A stretch of 64,000 nt of DNA from Segatella copri (GTDB lineage: Bacteria; Bacteroidota; Bacteroidia; Bacteroidales; Bacteroidaceae), in assembly GCF_026015295.1 (NCBI RefSeq), contig NZ_JAPDUW010000001.1:2651501-2715500 (forward strand). The letters run 5' to 3'. The notes beneath the pieces were generated by a model that saw only the letters and a program-made list of their open reading frames with translations, had not been told where the DNA came from and did no database searches. Shown here in pieces: positions 44,876 to 53,104 of this stretch (positions within the stretch are counted from its first letter, which is position 1; each line of letters opens with the position of its first letter). Both the position numbers and the translations under genes were made by a program.

Positions 44876-47203
44876 ATGCAGCAAACAAACGTTCCTTTCA
44901 AGGTAGCCCTGGGTTACATCATCGTCGCCATCGTACTGATTCTGGCGATAGGGTTGGTATATCGCAACACCACATCCGTGCTCGCTATCAACCAGGCAAC
45001 CCGCGACTATATCGAAAAGCGACAGGCAGCCGACAGCACCATGTCCAACCTGCTCAAGGAGGAACAAAACAATCTGCAGCAGCTTACCCGCGCCATGCAG
45101 GGCAAGTCATCCCACAACTATCTGCACGAGAAGATGAACAGCCTCAACAGTGGCGAAGATTCCGTTGTCGTGCATTCCAAGGCACCCAAGACTCATGTGG
45201 CAAAGAACACCACCGTAGAGGTGATGAAAACCCGCAAGGGCTTCTTCCGCCGCCTTGCCGATGCCTTCAAGAAGGAGCATGCCGAAACGCTCAGCATCAG
45301 ACGCGACAGTAACCAGGCTGTCACCGATACCCTCTCTACCCCGGTCAACTTAGCCGGAAACGTAGCCAATATTCTGGAACAGATTGACCGCAAGGAGAAG
45401 CAGTCTACGCACGATAACCACGAGGCCATCAACCGCGAGGTGAGAGACTTGCAGATAACCAATGCCCGCCTCGCCCTGCGCTCCTCCCAGCAGCTCAACG
45501 ATATCCACCAGCGCGAACGTCAGGCGATGCAGCAGGCTATCAACCAGGCGATGCAGGCGCGCCAGAATCTGCTCTGGCAGATAGGTCTGCTTGCCATCGT
45601 AGCCATCACAGCCGCCGTCATCCTCGTCTATTACATCTACCGCGATACGCAGAAGGAACGCATCTACCGCGAGAATCTCGAAGAGGCTAACGAGGAAATC
45701 AGGCGCATCATGAACCAGCGCGAACGCCTGCTCCTCACCATCACCCACGACATCAAGGCTCCGGCTGCCAGCATCTCGGGCTTCATCGACCTGATGAAGG
45801 ATTATGTCGACAACCCGCAGGGCATCTCCTGTCTCAACAGCATCAAGGGTTCTGCCACCCATCTCTCCCGGCTCGTTGCCGCCCTGCTCGATTATCACCA
45901 GTTGGAAAACGGACTGATGAAGCTGAACCCTGTAGATTTCTCGCCTGCCGACATGTTCCGCCAGTGTGCCGGAGAGATGCAGATCCTGAGTCAGGAGAAG
46001 GGATTGGAACTGCATCTGGAGCTCGATGGCATCAGCAGTCAGCAGACCTACTACCGTGCCGATGCCTTCCGTATCCGTCAGATACTCAACAACCTGGTGA
46101 GCAATGCCATCAAGTATACCGATAAGGGCAGCGTCACCATCCAGGCATCCATCAGTCCCCAGCACCTCCTCACCTTCTCGGTAAGGGATACCGGCAAGGG
46201 CATGACCACCGAAGAGCAACAGAAGGTGTTCCAGGCGTTTACCCGTCTGAAGAGTGCCCAGGGCATCGAGGGCACCGGTCTCGGACTGAACATCACCCAG
46301 GAACTGGTCAATCTGCTTCAGGGCACCCTGCGTCTGGAATCCGTCAAGGACAAAGGCAGCACCTTCACCGTCACCATTCCGCTTGCCTTAGGTACCGCTC
46401 CTGCAGCAGAAGAGGCAGAAGAGCAGAAGCCGCTCACCCCAGCCAAGCCCCATTTCGAAAATCACAAGATACTGCTGCTCGATGACGACCCGTTGCAGCT
46501 CCGTCTGCTTCAGGAGATGCTGAAGAAGCTGGTAGGCGACAGTTGGCAAGTCTTTGCCTGTCTGCATGTAGCCGAGGCGCTCACCGTGCTCCACAACGAG
46601 CATCCTGCGCTGATGATGATGGATATCGAAATGCCCGAGATGAACGGCATCAGGATGATTCAGCACATCAACCACAGTCACATGAAGGTAGTAGCGATGA
46701 CCGCCCACGATGCCAGCATCATCAGAGAGTTGAAAGAAGCCGGTTTCGACGATTGCCTCTTCAAGCCGTTCAGCACAGAGAAGCTGAAAGAAATCCTCGG
46801 TTTGGAGGATGCAGCATCAGAAGCGGAGGATATGGCAGAGGAAACCAATAAGAATTCCCGCTTTGCAGCCCTCCTGACCTTTGCAGAAGGCGATCCGGAG
46901 GCAGAAGCCGAGATACTCAGCACCGTCAAGCAGGAGTTGTCATCCCATCTCCAGAACCTCCAGCAGGCAACAGAAGGCGAGTTATCGATAGAAGCCATCG
47001 GCAAGACAGCCCACAAGCTTCTCCCTATCGCCACGATGATAGAGATGGAGAGCCGCCAGCACATCGCCGCCCTCGCTCCCGAGCATATCAGCGATCTGTC
47101 AGAATCTCAGATAAGAGCCTACACCCAGGTCATCATCGCCGACCTGAAGGGGCTTTTTACTTTTCACACAGTTCCCAGTATCGCTGAGCAAGGTCGTGGA
47201 TGA
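44876..47203 (+). CDS. Hybrid sensor histidine kinase (HisKA-HATPase-REC-Hpt)
   Basis: 775 residues. Membrane segments at about 12-30 and 236-254 bracket a periplasmic region of about 200 residues without recognisable sensor fold but rich in coiled-coil-like sequence. Then HisKA with H291 (ITHDIKAPAASISG), HATPase_c (NNLVSNAIKYTDKG, DTGKGM, GTGLGLNI), a receiver with D583 (MMMDIEMPEMNG), and a C-terminal Hpt-like helix bundle with H713 (GKTAHKLLPIATMIEM). Phosphate could pass H291-D583-H713 to D53 of the adjacent activator. The last 47 bp overlap the convergent antirepressor gene, so the final residues may be a junction product. Confidence 0.93.
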   Translation: MQQTNVPFKVALGYIIVAIVLILAIGLVYRNTTSVLAINQATRDYIEKRQAADSTMSNLLKEEQNNLQQLTRAMQGKSSHNYLHEKMNSLNSGEDSVVVHSKAPKTHVAKNTTVEVMKTRKGFFRRLADAFKKEHAETLSIRRDSNQAVTDTLSTPVNLAGNVANILEQIDRKEKQSTHDNHEAINREVRDLQITNARLALRSSQQLNDIHQRERQAMQQAINQAMQARQNLLWQIGLLAIVAITAAVILVYYIYRDTQKERIYRENLEEANEEIRRIMNQRERLLLTITHDIKAPAASISGFIDLMKDYVDNPQGISCLNSIKGSATHLSRLVAALLDYHQLENGLMKLNPVDFSPADMFRQCAGEMQILSQEKGLELHLELDGISSQQTYYRADAFRIRQILNNLVSNAIKYTDKGSVTIQASISPQHLLTFSVRDTGKGMTTEEQQKVFQAFTRLKSAQGIEGTGLGLNITQELVNLLQGTLRLESVKDKGSTFTVTIPLALGTAPAAEEAEEQKPLTPAKPHFENHKILLLDDDPLQLRLLQEMLKKLVGDSWQVFACLHVAEALTVLHNEHPALMMMDIEMPEMNGIRMIQHINHSHMKVVAMTAHDASIIRELKEAGFDDCLFKPFSTEKLKEILGLEDAASEAEDMAEETNKNSRFAALLTFAEGDPEAEAEILSTVKQELSSHLQNLQQATEGELSIEAIGKTAHKLLPIATMIEMESRQHIAALAPEHISDLSESQIRAYTQVIIADLKGLFTFHTVPSIAEQGRG

Positions 47204-48155
47204 ACTTTCGTCCTCGTTCGGTCCATACGAGATAGGTATGGGTGTAGGCTCTGCCCATCTTCTCCTGTCTGCCATCGCTCTTCGGGTCGAGGAAGGCGCT
47301 GTAGCGGGTACGGCTCTTTGCTAAACCCATGTGAGCATAATCAGCATAGAGAAGATACTGACCGCTCTGGTAATACTGAATATGCAGGGCGCAGAGCGAG
47401 CGGTTCAGCTCCTGGGCTGTGATACCGAGTTCCTTCGCAATCTGCGTAGTAGTGAAGCACGAAACGGAATCAAGCACGTTATCGCTATACAATGCTTTAG
47501 GCAGAAGATTACCCACCTGATTCTCCAACTGTATGATGTTATCACCATTCTTAGCGATGCGAACTACCTGCTCATCAACCACATCATTCAAGCGTCGGAT
47601 TTCCGTATCCTGTTCGCCGATAAGTTTCTTCTGCTGTTCAATCTGCAGGTGCTGCTTCTTCAGCAGATTCTCCTTCTCCTTGAGCGTAGCACGGAGAATT
47701 TCTTCAGCATGTCGGATTGTCTCCTCATCGCTCTCTCCCTGCTGCACCGGGATATAACCACCCGTCTTGCGAATCTGTGGCAGCACATCAGCCGTAACCC
47801 AGTTCTTGAACTTCACGGCAGTAGAAAGCTTAGAGCCGAGAACCAAAGCATAGAAACCACTCTCGTTGACGAAGAGCATCTGCTGAGTTCGTACTGTTCG
47901 GCTTCCATCTTTTCGAAGGCTGCCCGGAACCTTGTTACGGCGTTTCGCCGTATCAAGGTCGTTAACTAGTTGACTTACAGCATCATTTGCTCTCTTATAC
48001 CCCAGTATATTACAGACATCCTTTGCACAGAACAAAGGCTCCCCATTTTCATCGGTCAAGGTACGGATCTTGCCGAATTCAGGGTTTTCAAATACGACAG
48101 CAGCTGCTGCCTTCTTATCCATTTCTACTTTATTTGTATTAACTGACTTTACCAT
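47157..48155 (-). CDS. Phage antirepressor (BRO-N plus KilAC)
   Basis: 332 residues. BRO-N domain at about 20-125 (FGKIRTLTDENGEPLFCAKDVCNILGYKRANDAV, VNESGFYALVLGSKL, FKNWVTADVLPQIRKTGGY), a coiled coil at about 140-210, and KilAC at about 225-330 (SCFTTTQIAKELGITAQELNRSL, WTERGRKFIHDL). Such proteins relieve repression in temperate phages. Last gene of the minus-strand phage-like cassette. Confidence 0.92.
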   Translation of the reverse strand: MVKSVNTNKVEMDKKAAAAVVFENPEFGKIRTLTDENGEPLFCAKDVCNILGYKRANDAVSQLVNDLDTAKRRNKVPGSLRKDGSRTVRTQQMLFVNESGFYALVLGSKLSTAVKFKNWVTADVLPQIRKTGGYIPVQQGESDEETIRHAEEILRATLKEKENLLKKQHLQIEQQKKLIGEQDTEIRRLNDVVDEQVVRIAKNGDNIIQLENQVGNLLPKALYSDNVLDSVSCFTTTQIAKELGITAQELNRSLCALHIQYYQSGQYLLYADYAHMGLAKSRTRYSAFLDPKSDGRQEKMGRAYTHTYLVWTERGRKFIHDLAQRYWELCEK

Positions 48156-48186
48156 AATAATTTGTTTTTAAAAATTAATCACTAAA

Positions 48187-48237
48187 AATTCAACATTCAA
48201 CATTCAAAAATCAACATTCAACATTCAACATTCAACA
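48187..48237. repeat. Heptamer array between DUF5675 and antirepressor genes
   Basis: About seven units of the ATTCAAC/AACATTC type lie immediately after the DUF5675 stop codon (48238-48240 on the minus strand). Most coding-strand units, TGTTGAA, contain TGA; one altered unit (TGATTTT) retains TGA in a shifted place. Confidence 0.75.
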
Positions 48238-48798
48238 TTAAATGATCGTAATCCAAACGCTCTCCTCCCGTTCTCTCGCTGCGGTAATGGCATTCATGAG
48301 CCTGTGCAGCCAGATGCGGGAATTAAAGACGGCACCCTGTATTTTATTTTCACCTACCAGAATGCAGCCCTGCGTATCATCGGGATAATTACCGGCATGG
48401 ATGCGGATGCCCTCAAAATCAGGAACACCCTGCACCAGTGGAAGCCACTTCTTAAACCTTGGCGATTTCGAGATAACAACAGGATACGAACCTTCCGGTA
48501 TCGCCGTATGACCCGGTATCTTGCGGGCCTTCTTGCCCGATACCCTGCTATATCTACCATCCTCCTCTTCCGGCTTCAGTTCGACACCCAGGAGATTTCT
48601 CCACGTAGGCTCCAGGGTATCACAGAAGTAATGTTCCTTGTCCAACTTCGCCTTATCGAAGCTGTGCTCAAAGATACGCTTGTCGCCTATTTTTACCCCC
48701 GAACGCCAGGTACGTTTCACATCCTTATCGCTCAGGATATAAAGATGACCTATCGTATAAGTCTTCTTCTTTGCTATTCTTTTTACTACTATTTCCAT
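48238..48798 (-). CDS. DUF5675 family phage-associated protein
   Basis: 186 residues. The motif [52 protein letters not shown] is the DUF5675 signature (RIHxGN...TQGCIL). The GxxxIHxG and TxGC residues resemble an L,D-transpeptidase-like active site, but no activity is established. It is 13 bp downstream of the DUF3987 gene in the same transcript. Confidence 0.85.
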   Translation of the reverse strand: MEIVVKRIAKKKTYTIGHLYILSDKDVKRTWRSGVKIGDKRIFEHSFDKAKLDKEHYFCDTLEPTWRNLLGVELKPEEEDGRYSRVSGKKARKIPGHTAIPEGSYPVVISKSPRFKKWLPLVQGVPDFEGIRIHAGNYPDDTQGCILVGENKIQGAVFNSRIWLHRLMNAITAAREREESVWITII

Positions 48799-48811
48799 AA
48801 TTCAAACTCCA

Positions 48812-51412
48812 TTAAGATTCTAATATTTTTACCTCTTTACCATCCTTGCGGTTACGTAGCTTTTCAAAACTGAATAACTGAATACTGATTACGTCACCCG
48901 TTACACCCTTAGGCGGAATCTTCCGGATATAGTTTCGGTTCACCCAATTACGCAACATCGAAGGAGTGCCCTTCTTGTCCATGCCCAACTGCGAGCGGAG
49001 ATATTCTGCCTGCTGGAAATTAAAGACATCAGGCAACTGCTGCAACAGATTTGCCGGTCCACGCTTACTCGATTTCTCGTTCGAAAAGTTCGCCCTCTTG
49101 ATGGCATCACCAAAGAAACGCATCTTGCAGTAGAGGTCGTAACGCTCGCTCCAGCGGATGAACTCATCTATCTCCGGCTCCCATTTGCAACCGTTCGCCA
49201 CATACAGCACACACGCCTTCAGGTAGGCGATGACGTTGGCACGGAAGGAAAGATTCTCATAAACCCTATCCTGCGACAGACGTGAAAACTCAGCATTCTC
49301 ATCCTTCAGCCGGAGGGCAAGTTGGAATGCCTCAGGACAGTCAATCAGTCCCCTGGCGTTGTTCAGATTCTCAATATAAGGCTTCAGCGCCTCACGGTAA
49401 GCATCATTGTAATCGCCGTAAACAGGCATTTCATCACCGATTTCACGCTCCGGAATGGTACAGAAATTGATACGGCTTATCGGACCGTCTGTCAAAACTT
49501 TTGAAAAGTAGCGCTGCCCCTTTTGGATGGTGGTAGATGCATTCCAGTTGAACCTTATCGTTACCCTTTCTGTCACAGATTGAACGCCCACGCGCTGTTG
49601 GCCAAAGAGGTTGAATGGATCAAAGGCGAGGCACATGATGCGGAACTGCTGGTTACCGCTACCCCGGAGTGCATCAAACTGATCCAGCTCATTGAGCGAA
49701 GTATAGAGGAACCGCCCCTGCGCCTCAGCAGTTCTCATCACGAATGCCGGATTGGTCATATCAGCATCAATCTCCTGTATAACGAGGTTGTCCGGTCGCT
49801 TACGCTTGTCCTTGTTGGCGCCCTTGCGCGTCATCTCCTCCTTCCATTCCTTCTCACGTTTCAGATTCTCCGCATCCCGTTTCCGGATATCCTCCATAAT
49901 ATAGCTAATCGGCTTGTTTACAGAAGATTTACCAGCGCCCGTACCAGCCAGCAAGCACGTAGACAATGTAGCCTCATGCACTACATTATCAATATATCGG
50001 AAGCTCGTCTGCCAGAGGTGCGTAGCGAGCGGTGGGAAGATAGCGTGCGCCACTGCCGGTTTATAAACCTCCGGTGTCCGAGATATCAGCAGTTCCACCA
50101 GTTTCGGCAGTTTCTCCGGCATCGCTGGCGGTTCCGGATAATCCTCCTCGCTACTTTGAACTTGGAGCATAGAACTTTGAACTGTATGATTTGCGTTAGG
50201 GCTATTAACTGTTAACTGTAAACTATTAACTTGTTGGCTGGCCTGTTTTTCCGCCAGCGCATTCACCCTTATCACATCCCTCGACATCGGCTTGCAGCTG
50301 TCAGCATATTTCGCATAGAAATCATGTATCAGCTGATGGCAGTCATCCTCCTGATAGTAGCTCGGCATTTTCGTCCTCACCACCTTCATCAGTTCCTCCT
50401 CGCTCATCACCCTCGAAGCGCCTGCGCTCATGATGGCGAGGAGCGAAGAGTGCCGAGACCCAACGGTATCAATCGCCATCCCCTCAAGCCCAGCCGACTG
50501 CACGAACAGATCAAAGGCTATCAGATTCTTCTCACTGGCCTCTCCCAGTTCACCAGTGCCATAATTACCTCCAGGATTCCCGAGATGAGGATCATCAACA
50601 TAATTGCTATTACCAGATTGGGCAGGCTGAACAGCAGTGCCAGCAGGAGCAGCATAATCGCCACGATTGCCCGAAAGTCTATTGTTTTCATTATTTTTAC
50701 TATTGCTATTAACTGTAAACTGTAAACTATTAACTTTTGCATCCCCTCTTCCGTCCACGGTCAGTCCACGGTCGAGAAACGCCTGCCTGCGCTTCATAAT
50801 CTCTTCATTACTCAGCACTGCGCACCACATTTTAGACCGGTAGATTTCCGAGTCCTTATCCGTCAGGAAAATCATCCTCTCAGGTGTGATGCAGCTTTCA
50901 TCATAAGGCACGCCCAGTGCCTCACAATACGCCTTCTGCGTCTCCTCGATGGTCATCCCAATCGGCATTCTAATCCCGATATGCAGTTTTTTGCGAGCGC
51001 TATAACAGAGATGCAGCAAACTCCCATTCCAGATACCCGAAGAGCAGTTCAGCTCGCGCGCCTTCTCAATCGCCTTTTCCACATACTCCTTATCATCCAC
51101 ATCGATAATCGTCTGGAAGAGAAAGCTTTCCGGCATCGCATTCTCCTGTCTGCGCACATTATTTTTGAACATGCCGTAGTGCGGACAGAAGAAAGGCAGC
51201 TCGCTCTTGAGCCTCTCCTGCGCCTTCTTCACCGCCTGCGCATCGTTCAAATCCACTCCGTCAATCGGCAATTCACCCCGAATCTGCTGAATCATCTTCT
51301 TAACGGCAGCCGATTCAATCACCTTATCATAAGTATCAATATTGTAAGAAAAAACTTTCCCTTTATTTCCCTTACGATAAGGATTAATTGCCACTACATG
51401 TACTATCTCCAT
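48812..51412 (-). CDS. VirE-N (BT4734-like) / DUF3987 primase-helicase-like protein with heptamer-derived inserts
   Basis: 866 residues. The N-terminal ~210 residues (INPYRKGNKGKVFSY..., TIIDVDDKEYVEKAIEKAREL, CYSARKKLHIGIRMPIG) match the VirE N-terminal/BT4734 primase-like domain. After a linker, DUF3987 supplies an ATPase core with Walker A LLAGTGAGKSS at about 486-496. Two stretches of the linker region (near residues 226-236 and 394-420) are encoded by 7-bp repeats and read VNSLQFTVNS, VNSLQLTVNS and VQSSMLQVQSS. A third heptamer-like stretch encodes ISIQLFSFE near the C-terminus. Common in Bacteroidota phages and islands, with a presumed replication role. Confidence 0.88.
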   Translation of the reverse strand: MEIVHVVAINPYRKGNKGKVFSYNIDTYDKVIESAAVKKMIQQIRGELPIDGVDLNDAQAVKKAQERLKSELPFFCPHYGMFKNNVRRQENAMPESFLFQTIIDVDDKEYVEKAIEKARELNCSSGIWNGSLLHLCYSARKKLHIGIRMPIGMTIEETQKAYCEALGVPYDESCITPERMIFLTDKDSEIYRSKMWCAVLSNEEIMKRRQAFLDRGLTVDGRGDAKVNSLQFTVNSNSKNNENNRLSGNRGDYAAPAGTAVQPAQSGNSNYVDDPHLGNPGGNYGTGELGEASEKNLIAFDLFVQSAGLEGMAIDTVGSRHSSLLAIMSAGASRVMSEEELMKVVRTKMPSYYQEDDCHQLIHDFYAKYADSCKPMSRDVIRVNALAEKQASQQVNSLQLTVNSPNANHTVQSSMLQVQSSEEDYPEPPAMPEKLPKLVELLISRTPEVYKPAVAHAIFPPLATHLWQTSFRYIDNVVHEATLSTCLLAGTGAGKSSVNKPISYIMEDIRKRDAENLKREKEWKEEMTRKGANKDKRKRPDNLVIQEIDADMTNPAFVMRTAEAQGRFLYTSLNELDQFDALRGSGNQQFRIMCLAFDPFNLFGQQRVGVQSVTERVTIRFNWNASTTIQKGQRYFSKVLTDGPISRINFCTIPEREIGDEMPVYGDYNDAYREALKPYIENLNNARGLIDCPEAFQLALRLKDENAEFSRLSQDRVYENLSFRANVIAYLKACVLYVANGCKWEPEIDEFIRWSERYDLYCKMRFFGDAIKRANFSNEKSSKRGPANLLQQLPDVFNFQQAEYLRSQLGMDKKGTPSMLRNWVNRNYIRKIPPKGVTGDVISIQLFSFEKLRNRKDGKEVKILES
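50153..50232 (-). repeat. Heptamer arrays inside the DUF3987 coding sequence (I)
   Basis: Two arrays side by side, as between dxr and rseP: an AACTTTG-type block (50153-50186) and an AACTATT/AACTGTA block (50203-50232), joined by a TAGGGC linker. In the coding frame no stop occurs, because units read TTTACAG or TTAACAG instead of the intergenic TTTATAG/TTAATAG. Confidence 0.8.
50708..50736 (-). repeat. Heptamer array inside the DUF3987 coding sequence (II)
   Basis: AACTGTA, AACTGTA, AACTATT, AACT: four units, encoding VNSLQFTVNS. Same TATAG-to-TACAG change as in the other coding copy. Confidence 0.8.
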
Positions 51413-51430
51413 TTTACCTCCATATTTTTA

Positions 51431-51943
51431 TTAATCGAACACTTCGCTGTTAATCATGATATACCCTGAGCCATAACTTACATTGATAGGCAGAATCAGC
51501 GAGTTATCAGAAATCTCGTCGACCCCGTTCGCCTCGAAGAGCGAAGCATTCTCGGCATCATTCAGTCTGCTCTTGACGAACCCTATTACCCATTTTGCCG
51601 CAATCTTCTCGGCAGCAACACGCCTGTCAACAAGGTCCTTCACCAGCTGTTCATCGCAGAAGTTGATATCCGCATTCACGTTCTCAGCCTCCGCTTCTTC
51701 CTTCCCCATTTCCTGGTTCTCGAAGAAGAGGTTATACTTGATTTTCATATTCTTCATCATTACGATGTTCAGATTTTTCAGTTCCCCCTCCGAGTCAGCA
51801 ATCGTTTCATAGAGTTTCTGTACCGACTTCTTGAAGATGTTCTTCACGTCCATCAGGCAGTAATAGATTTTCCCGTCAATCACCACCACCCTCAGTTTTC
51901 CGTACTGCGGATGAGCAAAATAAAAAGGTTTCATTACTTTCAT
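51431..51943 (-). CDS. BRO-N-like small protein
   Basis: 170 residues from the ATG at 51943, which has an AAAGGAAAA stretch in front (the frame is open to 51982). The start FAHPQYGKLRVVVIDGKIYYCLMDVKNIFKKSVQKLYETI resembles the first half of BRO-N domains (G-K-hhh...D-G-K-hhhC-DV-hF). The C-terminal half (LVKDLVDRRVAAEKIAAKWVIGFVKSRLNDAEN) is helical and unassigned. It precedes the DUF3987 gene by 18 bp and is likely co-transcribed. Function unknown. Confidence 0.65.
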   Translation of the reverse strand: MKVMKPFYFAHPQYGKLRVVVIDGKIYYCLMDVKNIFKKSVQKLYETIADSEGELKNLNIVMMKNMKIKYNLFFENQEMGKEEAEAENVNADINFCDEQLVKDLVDRRVAAEKIAAKWVIGFVKSRLNDAENASLFEANGVDEISDNSLILPINVSYGSGYIMINSEVFD

Positions 51944-52002
51944 TTTCAATTTTCCTTTTAAAACAGTTGGGCGCTCCCACAACGGTTGATGTGCTTATAC
52001 AC

Positions 52003-52048
52003 AAAAGCCCCCGAAACTCAGACCATATCGGTTCTGAATTCCGGGGGC
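52003..52048 (-). terminator. Terminator after the 52109 gene (minus strand)
   Basis: GCCCCCG (52007-52013) pairs with CGGGGGC (52042-52048), with further pairing of CTCAGA to TCTGA inside; on the minus strand it is followed by TTTTG. Confidence 0.7.
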
Positions 52049-52108
52049 AAAGGTAGAAAGAATGTTTGGTTCCTACTTGGTAGTCGGTTGGTAGGCTACC
52101 AACTGGTA

Positions 52109-52549
52109 TTACCCTACAATTCGCTCTAATTTCTTATAATAAAGCATAGCAGCTTTAGTATCACAATGCTTCTGATAGGCACTCTGCAAAGCACCTTTAT
52201 CACAATGCCACAACTCAGCAAAAGATTTCCACATGCACATTCTCTGCACCTTCCCCGACAGGAATGCGACAATCACGCTACGCTGAGTCCACGACTGGTT
52301 CTTCAAGGCATAGGATGCCCCTAGGATACCAGCTTCTGAAAGCCTATCCAGCAAGTTTCTCATCTCTGGAAAGTCCAGAGACATAGGCAACAACGGCTCA
52401 TTCCCACAAGCCCTATCATTGTCAACACCATTAAGAGAAGATTCCATCTCTCTTATCATCACCTCCAAGGTACTAGCCTCGGTCATTACTTTTTTCAACT
52501 GCGCTTTCAGGTTATTAATTTCTGTTAAAATTATTTTTTCAGTCTTCAT
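52109..52549 (-). CDS. Hypothetical protein of the phage-like cassette
   Basis: 146 residues from ATG 52549 (MKTEKIILTEINNLKAQLKKVMTEASTLEVMIREMESS); the frame is open to an ATG at 52621. The N-terminal ~45 residues form a coiled coil; the rest is helical (QSWTQRSVIVAFLSGKVQRMCMWKSFAELWHCDKGALQSAYQKHC). I do not recognise a family. It has its own promoter and a terminator-like hairpin in its leader. Confidence 0.6.
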   Translation of the reverse strand: MKTEKIILTEINNLKAQLKKVMTEASTLEVMIREMESSLNGVDNDRACGNEPLLPMSLDFPEMRNLLDRLSEAGILGASYALKNQSWTQRSVIVAFLSGKVQRMCMWKSFAELWHCDKGALQSAYQKHCDTKAAMLYYKKLERIVG

Positions 52550-52651
52550 AGAGTATTTATTAAATAAATACCGATTTTGACGTGTTCGTTCCGCATAAGG
52601 CCTTACACCAAAATTGCCCATGCAAGATCGGTTTTTGGTTGATAAATAGAC

Positions 52652-52699
52652 AAAAAAATGCCCGTCTCCAACAAGTGAAAACTCGTCAGAGGCGGGACA
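52652..52699 (-). promoter_or_regulatory. Terminator-like hairpin in the leader of the 52109 gene
   Basis: On the minus strand CCCGCCTC pairs with GAGACGGG (one mismatch), followed by GCA and T7 (52652-52658). It lies about 15 nt after the predicted start site, so full-length mRNA needs read-through. Confidence 0.5.
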
Positions 52700-52718
52700 T
52701 TCATTTATCTTTCAAATA

Positions 52719-52749
52719 CAAAGGTATAACAATTTTCTCGAATTACAAA
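52719..52749 (-). promoter_or_regulatory. Promoter for the 52109 gene
   Basis: Minus strand: TACCTTTG (52719-52726), 19-nt spacer, TTTG (52746-52749), an exact match. Confidence 0.75.
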
Positions 52750-52862
52750 GAATTTCTGAAATAATACTAAGAAAAACTCATTTTTTCTTTCGTTTTAAAA
52801 CTAAATCACATAAAAAGTGAATTTCTTAGATATATTTGTTCTTGAACCACATGCGAAAGTTC

Positions 52863-52973
52863 AGTAAAGAGTCCACTTGAAAAAGTCATTTTTACGAAAA
52901 CGTGCCATTGATTGTCAATAAGTTACAAAGACAAAAAATATGATTCGGGACTTTTTCAAGTGGACTCAGTAAA
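52863..52973. mobile_element. 99-bp MITE with 19-bp inverted ends and 6-bp target duplication
   Basis: Left end GAGTCCACTTGAAAAAGTC (52869-52887) and right end GACTTTTTCAAGTGGACTC (52949-52967) are perfect inverted repeats. The element is flanked by AGTAAA on both sides (52863-52868 and 52968-52973). It has no ORF, so it needs a transposase in trans. Rest of the 52750-53004 gap: AT-rich, no gene. Confidence 0.88.
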
Positions 52974-53004
52974 TTTACGGTAGGTGCATCGCTCTGCACA
53001 ATCC

Positions 53005-53100
53005 TTATTTCATTGCAATCTTGATAGAATCCTTACCCACCTTGGCGATAACCAAAGACTCGGATACAGCATAAGAGGGTGTAATTTTATATACTACCCA
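53005..53100 (-). pseudogene. Possible C-terminal gene fragment
   Basis: A minus-strand frame ends at TAA 53005-53007 and reads VYKITPSYAVSESLVIAKVG then KDSIKIAMK, looking like the tail of a real protein but lacking a start (stop at about 53109). It lies beside the MITE and just after the NERD gene's stop codon. Family not recognised. Confidence 0.3.
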
Positions 53101-53104
53101 CTCA

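Noticed and set aside
48187..48237. Heptamer arrays considered as CRISPR or iterons
   Set aside because: The 7-bp unit has no spacers, and the same families recur beside unrelated housekeeping genes with no replication gene nearby.
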